Source: Kordiimonas laminariae (GTDB taxonomy: Bacteria > Pseudomonadota > Alphaproteobacteria > Sphingomonadales > Kordiimonadaceae). From it: a stretch of 64,000 bases of DNA. The notes beneath the pieces were generated by a model. It was not told the origin of the DNA, ran no database searches, and was given only the letters and a program-made list of their open reading frames with translations. Positions 24,400 through 32,043 of the stretch are shown piece after piece (position 1 is the stretch's first letter; each line of letters starts with the position of its first letter). The position numbers and the translations under genes are program-made. The DNA lies in contig NZ_JAKQZA010000002.1 of assembly GCF_023008165.1 (NCBI RefSeq), positions 466,867-530,866 on the forward strand. Direction: 5' to 3'.

Positions 24400-27300
24400 T
24401 TACTTTGGGCCTTGATCATGGAACCATAGTTTCGGCAACACGCGCTTACGCGGCCATTCCTCGTTCATGGTATCATCGTCATAAAGACGACCATTCATCA
24501 TCACCCGATGGATATCCACGGTGTTTTTCAGATCAGCACGTGGGTCTTTATTCAGAACAACAAGGTCCGCGAACTTACCCGGTTCGATGGAACCCACTTC
24601 ATCGGCATGACCAATGATATGTGCACCATCAATAGTCGCTGCTTTGAGCGCTTCCATCGGTGTAGCTTTACCTGAACCAAGGGACCAAAGCTCCCAGTGA
24701 TAACCAAGCCCCTGGAACTGACCGTGGCTACCAACACCAACCTTACCACCTGCGCGCTGGATATCTATGGCACTGTCCGCCACCCGCGTGAAGGCATATT
24801 CTTCATCACGGAACCAAGGGGCACGCTTGGTGCGGCCATCCACAATATTATGCGGCATAAAACGATTTACCTTCTCATCATCGTGCGGGTTCTGGTTGGT
24901 GAAATAATAGTTTTCACCCCACGGGCCACCGTATGTCACGAGAAGGGTTGGCGTATAACCAATGCCAGTTTGCGCGGCTAACTGCACCACATCCTTATAG
25001 AGCGGCACAATCGGGATATTATGCTCATTACCCGCAAAACCATCGATCATGTGCGTAAGATCAAGCTTCGCATCAAGGCCGCCCTCAGTTGTTGGCATGA
25101 TACCTACTTCCTTGGAGGCATCCACAATATACTGGCGCTGTTTCCGGTTGCCGGTAATGTAAGCTTTGATGTTCTTGGTACGGTAATGATCTTTATAGCG
25201 GGTCAGCACATCCACCGCATGCTCTTTAGATTTAATATTGGTATCGGAGAACACGCCCGGCCCGGTTGACCATGCACGCAGGCCAATCATCCGGCCTGCT
25301 TCCACCATATCCTGAGCCACAAATATATCTGTCGTGCTTGTCTGCACATCGAGGCCGCTGGTTACGCCGTAAGCAACGTTCGCAAGGAACGGCCAGAAGT
25401 TTTCTTCCACAACACCGTTCCGGCTCCAGTTACGCCAGTGACCATGGCTATCCACAAAGCCTGGTGTGATGAATTTACCGCTCACATCACGAACTTCAGC
25501 GCCGCGTGGGATATCCACAGAACCTTGAGGGCCAACAGCCGCGAACTTGCCGTTTGTTACCACAACATCTGCATTTTCAATGGTGCCTTGCTCTCCCATC
25601 GTAAGGACAGTTGCTCCGCGCAGAACAATTGTACCTTCGGGGTTATCACGCGGCACTTCTACACGGGCTACATAGGTATGATATTTCTTAGGTTCTTCGG
25701 CTTTTTCTTCTTTCTTTTCAGCATCCGTTTTTTCTGCTGTTTCAGAAGCTGTCTCTTCCGTCTTTTCCTCTTCTTTACTTTCTTCTTTCTCTGGTTTCAC
25801 CCACTCAACGTCAGAAAGTTTCTGGGTATAGAGTGTACTCCCCACAGACCACAGGATAGTTTCACCGTCGTCAGACCATTCGAAATAATCAACACCAATA
25901 TCAGAGAGTGTTTTAAGCGGTACGCTTGGGCCTGCAACATTCACAGTTACAGCTTTTCGGCCAGTTGGCGGCACGTTAATGAGCTGCAATTGTTCCTGTG
26001 AACGTGCTAGTGCAAATCTGCCGTTCGGGCTAAGGCGCATATCACGTGCAGGCACTGGTTTTGCCGCGAAATAGAGACCCTTACCCGTTACCTTCAAGTG
26101 ATCTCGGCGATCCGTACCATCAAGACGTACAGAGAAAAGCTTATCGCCATCATAAAGATTCACGCGGTCAGCCTGATCACCAAAATGAATGCTGCCAAAA
26201 CCTGAACCCGGCATAATCACCCGCGTTGCACCGGTTTTCACATTCACCGCAATCAAATCACGCTGAGCACCAGCGTTGCCGAGATTGAACTGGTGGTTAG
26301 AGGAACGGATCGCAACAATTTCATCACCTGCTGGTGTGAAATGTGGCTCACTATAATAACCAGAGACTTTTGTTATCTGCTCAGGCTTGCTCCTACCATT
26401 CGCGCGCATACGGTAAATCTGCCCACCATCTGTATCCCAGCTAATATAAGTGATATAGCGCCCATCTTTTGACCATGACGGCTGGTGTACATTGGTACCT
26501 GCCCGGCCAATTTTCTTTGGTGCACTACCCTCTGCCAATTGCATGGAATAAAGCTCACCAAGTGCCGAGAACACAACTGTATCACCGCTTGGCGACATCG
26601 CTGGTGTTTGCGCCATGCGCGCCACCACTGGGCCTTCTGGGTCTTTTTCCTGATGAACAAGATCAGCGCCAATATCCAGCTTCACTTTGGCGGTAAACGG
26701 AATAACTGTGCGCTTGCCGTCTGCAATATCAATACGTTCGATCTTACCGCCACTTGTTGTGATGATCGCACTGCCATCAGGTGTGAAGCTATAAGCAGGC
26801 ATAAGATCACGTGTCGCGCGGGATTCCTGATCATCCCGTGTTACAGGATAGGCTAGCCAACGGTCTTCGCCTGTCGCGAGATTGCGCACACGGAAACCAG
26901 TGTCTGTTTCATGGCGCGTACCATAAACAAGCATCGTACCATCTGGCGAAATAGCTGGGCGCATCGCGCCACCATAAGCAGTTACAATAGTATCTGTCGT
27001 GCCTTCCTGAAGGTCACGGCGTACCACCCGCCAAGGGAAGTTAGACATATTGTAAGAAAAGCCACCTTGCTTGGTGCTGTAATACAGATACTGACCATCT
27101 TTTGAAACGGAAACGCCCTGTGCATTTGGCTGACGGTTCCTAGGTGTATTCGCACCTTGCGGACGAGAGTTAGTTACCTGAATACCTTTGCCGCCATGCT
27201 TATGGTACATCCAGATTTCATTAGCACCGATACCGTTCGGCAGTTGAGATACATATACGTAGTTACCGTCAGCTGACCATGCGGGGCTCATAAGTTCGCC

Positions 27301-27792
27301 GGATGCCAGTGATGAAAGCTTCTTTGTCCTAGAGCCATCAGCATTTGCAATATAGAGATTTTCCGAACCATCCTGATCGGAAATGAAAGCAATCTGTGTC
27401 CCATCAGGTGAATAGGATGGCTGAGACTGGAAACCCATGCCAGTTAAAACAGCTGTCGCTTCACCTCCTGCCATTGGCACGGTGTAGATATCACCAAGAA
27501 TTTCGAACATGATGGTGCTGCCATCAGGCGATACATCAAGCGCAATCCATGTTGCTTCATCAGTTTCAAACTCAACAGTACGTGACGGTTCAAGTGGCAG
27601 GCCTTTTTTCTTGTCTCCGCCTTCACCTGGCTTTTCAGTTACCACACTTGTCATTCGCATATGAACAGGTGGCTCTGTCCATTTTTCATGAATTGATGGT
27701 GGTGTTGCATCCGCAGATAAAACTGCTGGTGCATAAAATAAACTTGTTGCAAACAGCGCTGCAGACAGCGCCTTCTTCGAAGTGCGTGACAT
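24400..27792 (-). CDS. Exported beta-propeller / amidohydrolase fusion protein
   Basis: An 1130-residue protein. ATG 27792 follows GAGGGGGC and starts a signal peptide (MSRTSKKALSAALFATSLFY... to VLSA). Residues about 75-650 contain TolB/PD40-type propeller repeats (IALDVSPDGSTIMFEI, QPSYSPDGTQIAFISDQDGS, SPAWSADGNYVYVSQ). A Lys/Glu-rich linker near 685-730 leads to an amidohydrolase domain: the metal HxH motif in FVDSHGHWRNW, later GLDAKLDLTHMIDG, VGVGSHGQFQGLGYH and the C-terminal GSIEPGKFADLVVLN. Such fusions are widespread in marine proteobacteria and often annotated as exported amidohydrolase or imidazolonepropionase-like; the substrate is unproven. It is monocistronic, with its own terminator. 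Confidence 0.85.
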   Translation of the reverse strand: MSRTSKKALSAALFATSLFYAPAVLSADATPPSIHEKWTEPPVHMRMTSVVTEKPGEGGDKKKGLPLEPSRTVEFETDEATWIALDVSPDGSTIMFEILGDIYTVPMAGGEATAVLTGMGFQSQPSYSPDGTQIAFISDQDGSENLYIANADGSRTKKLSSLASGELMSPAWSADGNYVYVSQLPNGIGANEIWMYHKHGGKGIQVTNSRPQGANTPRNRQPNAQGVSVSKDGQYLYYSTKQGGFSYNMSNFPWRVVRRDLQEGTTDTIVTAYGGAMRPAISPDGTMLVYGTRHETDTGFRVRNLATGEDRWLAYPVTRDDQESRATRDLMPAYSFTPDGSAIITTSGGKIERIDIADGKRTVIPFTAKVKLDIGADLVHQEKDPEGPVVARMAQTPAMSPSGDTVVFSALGELYSMQLAEGSAPKKIGRAGTNVHQPSWSKDGRYITYISWDTDGGQIYRMRANGRSKPEQITKVSGYYSEPHFTPAGDEIVAIRSSNHQFNLGNAGAQRDLIAVNVKTGATRVIMPGSGFGSIHFGDQADRVNLYDGDKLFSVRLDGTDRRDHLKVTGKGLYFAAKPVPARDMRLSPNGRFALARSQEQLQLINVPPTGRKAVTVNVAGPSVPLKTLSDIGVDYFEWSDDGETILWSVGSTLYTQKLSDVEWVKPEKEESKEEEKTEETASETAEKTDAEKKEEKAEEPKKYHTYVARVEVPRDNPEGTIVLRGATVLTMGEQGTIENADVVVTNGKFAAVGPQGSVDIPRGAEVRDVSGKFITPGFVDSHGHWRNWSRNGVVEENFWPFLANVAYGVTSGLDVQTSTTDIFVAQDMVEAGRMIGLRAWSTGPGVFSDTNIKSKEHAVDVLTRYKDHYRTKNIKAYITGNRKQRQYIVDASKEVGIMPTTEGGLDAKLDLTHMIDGFAGNEHNIPIVPLYKDVVQLAAQTGIGYTPTLLVTYGGPWGENYYFTNQNPHDDEKVNRFMPHNIVDGRTKRAPWFRDEEYAFTRVADSAIDIQRAGGKVGVGSHGQFQGLGYHWELWSLGSGKATPMEALKAATIDGAHIIGHADEVGSIEPGKFADLVVLNKDPRADLKNTVDIHRVMMNGRLYDDDTMNEEWPRKRVLPKLWFHDQGPK

Positions 27793-27810
27793 AGTTGCCC
27801 CCTCGCCCAA

Positions 27811-28044
27811 TTTCCCAATTCCAAATTTATATATTCAGACTGCTACACCGTAACATTAGAGAAAAGAGGCATTAAATAAAGAATCTGTCAGAGCACATGG
27901 TAACTCCACAAATAGTATCAAAAATACAACATCAACACTTCATTATGTACTAAATCGAACAAAAACTAATAAGTTGTATTGATACACTAAATAAAAGATG
28001 CATGATTATTTTTGCACGAAAAATACAACTTGGGGAGACATATC
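27811..28044. promoter_or_regulatory. Intergenic region upstream of the small-peptide genes, with an interrupted inverted repeat
   Basis: The 234-bp AT-rich gap serves the leftward amidohydrolase and rightward peptide genes. GTATCAAAAATACAAC (27915-27930) and GTTGTATTGATAC (27973-27985) are complementary apart from a 3-nt bulge. A third TACAAC copy lies at 28024-28029, just before the GGGGAG ribosome-binding site. The spacing suggests a regulatory site for the peptide gene, but no regulator is encoded next to it. Confidence 0.35.
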
Positions 28045-28275
28045 ATGTCTATTGAAGCATTATCATTCGAGCAAACCACTCAGGTATTTGGCGGTAGCGG
28101 CCGCACTGCTGAGGACCCACTATTCAGCAGCCCTCCGGCCGGTTTTGTAGCAACTGGTTTATTCGACTGTAACGGTAGTACCCGTTTTCAGATTTACATC
28201 AATCTAGACACTTTTGAGACGGTTTGTGTTTTTGAAGGCACCGGTTGCTCCGGCGGCCCGCACATAGGCCTCTAA
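28045..28275 (+). CDS. Small secreted-peptide precursor with double-glycine leader, copy 1
   Basis: A 76-residue protein. ATG 28045 has GGGGAG at 28032-28037; an upstream in-frame start at 28012 has none. Residues 1-17 (MSIEALSFEQTTQVFGG) fit the double-glycine leader of class II bacteriocins and microcins: Leu -12, Ser -11, Glu -9, Val -4, Gly-Gly at -2/-1. The predicted core of 59 residues starts SGRTAEDPLF and has three cysteines (42, 61, 68), with motifs GFVATG and ETVCV. It is highly similar over its whole length to the next gene product, with conserved leader, Cys42 and Cys61. No C39 peptidase/ABC exporter or immunity gene is seen nearby. I do not recognise the family; export and activity are inferred. 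Confidence 0.7.
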   Translation: MSIEALSFEQTTQVFGGSGRTAEDPLFSSPPAGFVATGLFDCNGSTRFQIYINLDTFETVCVFEGTGCSGGPHIGL

Positions 28276-28365
28276 TAATTAAACGGGGAAAACCAATACA
28301 GTTTCCTGCGTTTCATCACGAAAATAGGGTCAACTATTCTTCAACCACAATCAAGGGGACACGCT

Positions 28366-28605
28366 ATGTCTATTGAAACACTATCGTTCGAACAAACTGA
28401 TCTGGTATTTGGCGGTGATGGCACCTCAGCCGATAATCCGCTATACAGCACCGCGCCTTCTGGTTTTATTGCTACGGGCGCTTTCCAATGCCTCAATGGC
28501 CAAAGATCACAATTCTTTTTCAACCCTACAACACAGGAAGTTATCTGTGTCGCGGCAGGTGGCTGTGATGGTAGCCACGGGCCAATCCTCGAAGGTGGGT
28601 TTTAA
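28366..28605 (+). CDS. Small secreted-peptide precursor with double-glycine leader, copy 2
   Basis: A 79-residue paralogue of the preceding gene, 90 bp downstream, with AGGGGA before ATG 28366. The leader MSIETLSFEQTDLVFGG is nearly identical to copy 1. The 62-residue core keeps DNPLYSTAPSGFIATG, one Cys at 42, one at 61 (EVICV) and one at 67 (GGCDG), and ends ILEGGF. The pattern PLxS-P-GF-ATG-F-C, R-Q, N-T-E, CV-GC-G-GP is shared by both. Substitutions are mostly conservative, so both copies look maintained as proteins. They may be secreted signalling peptides, bacteriocin-like toxins or substrates for modification; a non-secreted role is not excluded. Confidence 0.7.
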   Translation: MSIETLSFEQTDLVFGGDGTSADNPLYSTAPSGFIATGAFQCLNGQRSQFFFNPTTQEVICVAAGGCDGSHGPILEGGF

Positions 28606-28610
28606 CCTAT

Positions 28611-28645
28611 AAAAAAGGCGGGGACCATATCATAGGTTCCCGCCT
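28611..28645 (-). terminator. Terminator of the aminotransferase gene
   Basis: Arms AGGCGGGGACC (28616-28626) and GGTTCCCGCCT (28635-28645) with one G-U pair. On the - strand the hairpin is followed by six T, so it ends the leftward aminotransferase transcript. On the + strand no T-tract follows, although the hairpin could still trim the peptide mRNA. Confidence 0.85.
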
Positions 28646-28666
28646 CCTGAATTCAGCTATGACTGC

Positions 28667-29842
28667 TTATTCATCAAGCACAACTCTAGCAGCTTCAAGT
28701 GCTGCGATACCGTCAACCGGATACTGATGCGCTTTAAGTGCATCTGCGATTGCAGTGATACATAGCTCCACATTCTCTTCAGATGCGCTTGAACCCATCA
28801 AACCAATGCGCCAAACCTTACCAGCCATAGGCCCAAGTCCGGCGCCAATTTCAAGATTATGCTTTTCAAGCAGGTAGGCACGAACGGACGCTTCATCCAC
28901 TCCGTCAGGTACAACCATTGCATTCAATTGAGGTAAACGGATTTCCTCATCCACAAGGAATTTAAGGCCAAGCTTCTCAAGACCCGCAGCCAACGCTTCA
29001 TGCATTACCGCATGGCGTACCCATACATTTTCAAGACCTTCCTCTGAAACCATAACCAGAGCTTCATGAAGTCCGTAAAGTGCATTCACAGGGGCCGTAT
29101 GATGATAACTACGACCACCTTCACCATCCCAGTAACTCATCACCAATGATAAATCGAGGAACCAGCTACGAACCGGTGTTTTTCTAGCTTTAACCTTTTC
29201 TATGGCTTTATCGGAAAATGAAACGGGTGAAAGCCCTGGCGTACAGGAAAGGCATTTCTGAGAACCAGAATATACCGCATCAATCTGCCAACCATCTATT
29301 TCCACAGGAATACCGCCAAGGCTTGTCACCGCATCCATAATGGTTAGACAATCATATTTGCGTGCAAGCTCAGCAAGCGATTCAGCATCAGCCCAAACAC
29401 CAGTTGATGTTTCCGCGTGCACAAAGGCCAGAATTTTAGCATCCGGATTTGCTTCAAGAGCAGCTTCCACATCTTCAAGCTTTGGCGCAGTACCCCATTC
29501 TGCATCGACCATAACGGCGTTACCACCTGCACGAACAACATTTTCACGCATGCGTTCACCAAACACGCCATTGCGAATAACTACAACCGTATCACCTTCA
29601 TCAACAAGGTTGGCAAAACAAGTTTCCATACCTGCGGAACCTGGTGCCGATACCGGGAAAGTGAGTTTATTCTCTGTTCTAAACAGCGCTTTCAAACCCT
29701 CTTTCACTTCTTCCATCATTCGCTGAAAATCGGGATCAAGATGACCAAGTGTAGGACGCGCCATCGCTTCCAGAATACGGTCCGAAACATCCGATGGTCC
29801 CGGGCCCATCAAAGTGCGTTTTGGCGGTATAAATGATTTCAT
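28667..29842 (-). CDS. Class V PLP aminotransferase (alanine-glyoxylate / serine-pyruvate type)
   Basis: A 391-residue cytoplasmic enzyme of the alanine-glyoxylate aminotransferase group. The N-terminus RTLMGPGPSDVSDRIL and SAPGSAGMETCFANLVDEG (phosphate-binding turn) are typical. The aspartate pairing with the PLP pyridine N is in LTIMDAVTSLGGIPVEID, and the Schiff-base lysine lies in VYSGSQKCLSCTPGLSP. The substrate-carboxylate arginine is probably in KVWRIGLMGSSA. ATG 29842 has GGAG upstream. It would interconvert glyoxylate or pyruvate with glycine, serine or alanine. It is transcribed alone, divergent from the TetR gene. There is no obvious link to the small-peptide genes. Confidence 0.9.
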   Translation of the reverse strand: MKSFIPPKRTLMGPGPSDVSDRILEAMARPTLGHLDPDFQRMMEEVKEGLKALFRTENKLTFPVSAPGSAGMETCFANLVDEGDTVVVIRNGVFGERMRENVVRAGGNAVMVDAEWGTAPKLEDVEAALEANPDAKILAFVHAETSTGVWADAESLAELARKYDCLTIMDAVTSLGGIPVEIDGWQIDAVYSGSQKCLSCTPGLSPVSFSDKAIEKVKARKTPVRSWFLDLSLVMSYWDGEGGRSYHHTAPVNALYGLHEALVMVSEEGLENVWVRHAVMHEALAAGLEKLGLKFLVDEEIRLPQLNAMVVPDGVDEASVRAYLLEKHNLEIGAGLGPMAGKVWRIGLMGSSASEENVELCITAIADALKAHQYPVDGIAALEAARVVLDE

Positions 29843-30066
29843 TTCTAACTCCGAATATTGAAAACGTGGTGCAGAACTTTAAAAGCCATATAGGCCAATT
29901 AAATCACGATTAAATAGTGAACTGCGCACAAAATGTCAGAAATCCAGCACTTCTTCCAGCAGGAAATGTTGAAACATGGCAGTTTGCAGTCAAAGCAGAT
30001 CGACACATTCTAAAATCAAGTCAGTAAGAATGATCAGGTGTTTGACACATTTTTAAAAATGAACTA

Positions 30067-30076
30067 AATTCGAATT
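30067..30076. promoter_or_regulatory. Palindrome upstream of the tetR gene
   Basis: AATTCGAATT, a perfect palindrome 24 bp before the tetR ATG and just downstream of a TTGACA-like box (30042). Its AATTCG/CGAATT half-sites recur in the larger palindrome before the efflux adaptor gene, suggesting both are sites for the same TetR protein. Confidence 0.4.
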
Positions 30077-30100
30077 CAAATTTATACATCAGGGCCATTT

Positions 30101-30823
30101 ATGAGTATTCAGGAAAAACGCCAGCAGCGCGAACAATTGATATTGGACCATGCTATTTCACTTATTGAAGAAGCAGGCTTCTTCAGCATGAAAATGTCTG
30201 ATCTGGCGAAACGCGCCAAGCTTTCGGTGGGCACACTATACAGTCATTATCCCTGTAAGGAAGATTTATTGATTGCGCTCGCTATCAAGTTTTCCGAACA
30301 GCACCTAGAATGGTTTAAAAATTCTCAAAAATTTGGGAATACGCCAGCTGAAAAGCTGATAGCTGCCTGCCTGAATGATATGGTAGAGACCGCTGATCAG
30401 GTTGCCATGAGTGAGCTTGCGCATCTATCCATGGCTCCTTCAATCTGGAAACGCGCCTCCCCTCTTTTGACAGACCGCCTGCACAGTTTTTTTAACGAGG
30501 CGTGGCAGCTATTTTCAAATCTCGTAGCTGAAGCTGCCCCCGAATTTGGCAGAGACGCTTTTACGGAAAAAGAGAACAGGTCACTTAACTTGGGTTGCTG
30601 GTCTTTAGCCGTAGGCATCGATGCTCTTACCTTTTCTTCCATTATCGAATCTGAAACAGCAAATGTCACTCAAACCAATTTTGCCAGAGAAGATTGGGGT
30701 GCAATCTTCATTGAAAATTTAGCAAAGCATCTCACTGGTTGGGGCTGGACTGAGCCTAACCCTATTGAAAAAGTGACTGAAATTTTCGACACTATTCAAA
30801 ACAGTCAAACAACTTCCGAATAA
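30101..30823 (+). CDS. TetR-family transcriptional regulator of the RND efflux operon
   Basis: A 240-residue regulator. The N-terminal HTH spans residues about 10-55: EQLILDHAISLIEEAGF, then MKMSDLAKRAKLSVGTLYSH and the YPCKEDLLIALA helix. The C-terminal ligand domain is long for the family and largely helical (MVETADQVAMSELAHLSMAP, FFNEAWQLFSNLVAEAAPEF). It precedes, in the same direction, an adaptor/permease pair, the usual arrangement for local repressors of tripartite pumps. Candidate operators lie before this gene and before the adaptor gene. The inducer is unknown. Confidence 0.9.
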   Translation: MSIQEKRQQREQLILDHAISLIEEAGFFSMKMSDLAKRAKLSVGTLYSHYPCKEDLLIALAIKFSEQHLEWFKNSQKFGNTPAEKLIAACLNDMVETADQVAMSELAHLSMAPSIWKRASPLLTDRLHSFFNEAWQLFSNLVAEAAPEFGRDAFTEKENRSLNLGCWSLAVGIDALTFSSIIESETANVTQTNFAREDWGAIFIENLAKHLTGWGWTEPNPIEKVTEIFDTIQNSQTTSE

Positions 30824-30878
30824 GATTCATTTTTTCCTTGAAATTAACAAAATAATAGTTATTTATGCCCAAAATGAA

Positions 30879-30905
30879 TTTAATTCGATTTTATTACGAA
30901 TTAAA
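30879..30905. promoter_or_regulatory. Candidate TetR operator before the efflux adaptor gene
   Basis: Perfect 9-bp arms TTTAATTCG and CGAATTAAA with a 9-bp AT-only spacer, 42 bp before the adaptor ATG. The half-sites match those in the palindrome upstream of the tetR gene. A repressor bound here would cover the adaptor/permease promoter. Confidence 0.55.
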
Positions 30906-30946
30906 ATCTTAAGTAGATAGCCTGAGTAACGGCAGCGGGGTCTGTA

Positions 30947-32032
30947 ATGAAAAAAATAGCAAAAAATATCGTATTAACTGCTTTGGTTGGTTCGTCAATC
31001 ATAGCGCTATCAACTGTCAGTTTCGGTCAGGATGATGAAGGCGGCTTTCAATTACCGCCTATGCCTGTAGCTACCACAGAGGTCGCACCACAAGCTCTTC
31101 CGCAATATCTTTCAGGCATTGGGCGTCTTGAAGCTGTGAACCAAGTGAATCTAGCTTCTGAAACAACCGGCCGGATCTCAGAACTGCATTTTGTCTCTGG
31201 CCAAACTGTGGAAGCCGGTCAAGTTATCCTGCAGATTGATGACACCGTAGATAGAGCCCAACTCTCACAACTGAAAGCAAGAAAAACACTGGCAGAAAAG
31301 CAGCTTGAACGTGCGAAAGACCTTAAAGGCTTAGCTTCTTCTGAAGCACGGGTTGATGAGGCCCAAGCTACACTTGATGAGGTTAAAGGCCGCATTGCTG
31401 AAGTACAGGCTGAAATTCGCAAGAAGCGCGTTGTTGCACCCTTCTCCGGCATTCTTGGTATTCGTCAAGTAAATCTGGGCCAATACCTTGATCCCGGTAC
31501 AGTGCTTGTAACACTAACCGATACATCAAAATTTACGGCTATCATTCAACTACCAGAACAAGCCCTTGGTAATATCACGACCGGCCAGGATGCTGATATC
31601 AAAATAGCAGCTTTCCCTAATGAGGTTTTCAAGGGCAAATTGATCGCTATTGAACCGCAAGTAGACCGAAACAACCATACCATCAGTGTTCAAGCTTATA
31701 TCCCTGAGGACAGTAACAAGCTTCGTTCAGGCCTTTTTGCTGAAGCACGCGTTACCCTGCCAAGCACCGAACAGGTTCTAATGGTACCAGAAACAGCTGT
31801 TGAGCGTTCTACATACGGAGACACTCTTTTTATAGTTGATACAGCGAACGGCATAGCCCAGCGCCGCTCAGTGAAATTAGGCCAGCGCCGCGACGGTTAT
31901 GTGGTGATCCAGGAAGGCCTGAAGGAAGGCGATACCGTTATCGTATCAGGTACCAACCGCGTGTTTGAAGGGTCCCCTGTAACGATTAAAGCAGCAAGTG
32001 CTTCCACTTCTGTTGTGCCAAGCGCGAACTAG
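30947..32032 (+). CDS. RND efflux periplasmic adaptor subunit (membrane fusion protein)
   Basis: A 361-residue adaptor. The signal peptide is MKKIAKNIVLTALVGSSIIA to about SFGQ. The lipoyl half-motifs are GRLEAVNQVNLASETTGRI and VVAPFSGILGIRQVNLGQYL, separated by a short alpha-hairpin (about residues 98-155). The beta-barrel domain (FTAIIQLPEQALGNITTGQD) and membrane-proximal domain (VLMVPETAVERSTYGDTLFI) follow. The short hairpin resembles MexH/VexH-type adaptors. There is no lipobox. It is 11 bp before the permease gene, and no outer-membrane channel gene is present, so a TolC-like protein encoded elsewhere is expected. Confidence 0.92.
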   Translation: MKKIAKNIVLTALVGSSIIALSTVSFGQDDEGGFQLPPMPVATTEVAPQALPQYLSGIGRLEAVNQVNLASETTGRISELHFVSGQTVEAGQVILQIDDTVDRAQLSQLKARKTLAEKQLERAKDLKGLASSEARVDEAQATLDEVKGRIAEVQAEIRKKRVVAPFSGILGIRQVNLGQYLDPGTVLVTLTDTSKFTAIIQLPEQALGNITTGQDADIKIAAFPNEVFKGKLIAIEPQVDRNNHTISVQAYIPEDSNKLRSGLFAEARVTLPSTEQVLMVPETAVERSTYGDTLFIVDTANGIAQRRSVKLGQRRDGYVVIQEGLKEGDTVIVSGTNRVFEGSPVTIKAASASTSVVPSAN

Positions 32033-32043
32033 AGGAGCACATC

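Noticed and set aside
25438..26001. Rightward ORF of 187 residues opposite the amidohydrolase gene
   Set aside because: It is antisense to the Lys/Glu-rich linker, which gives Phe-rich low-complexity translation; no ribosome-binding site or family features.
28276..28365. Terminator between the two small-peptide genes
   Set aside because: Only an imperfect AAACG...CGTTT pairing with mismatches and no T-tract is present, so the genes are taken as potentially co-transcribed.
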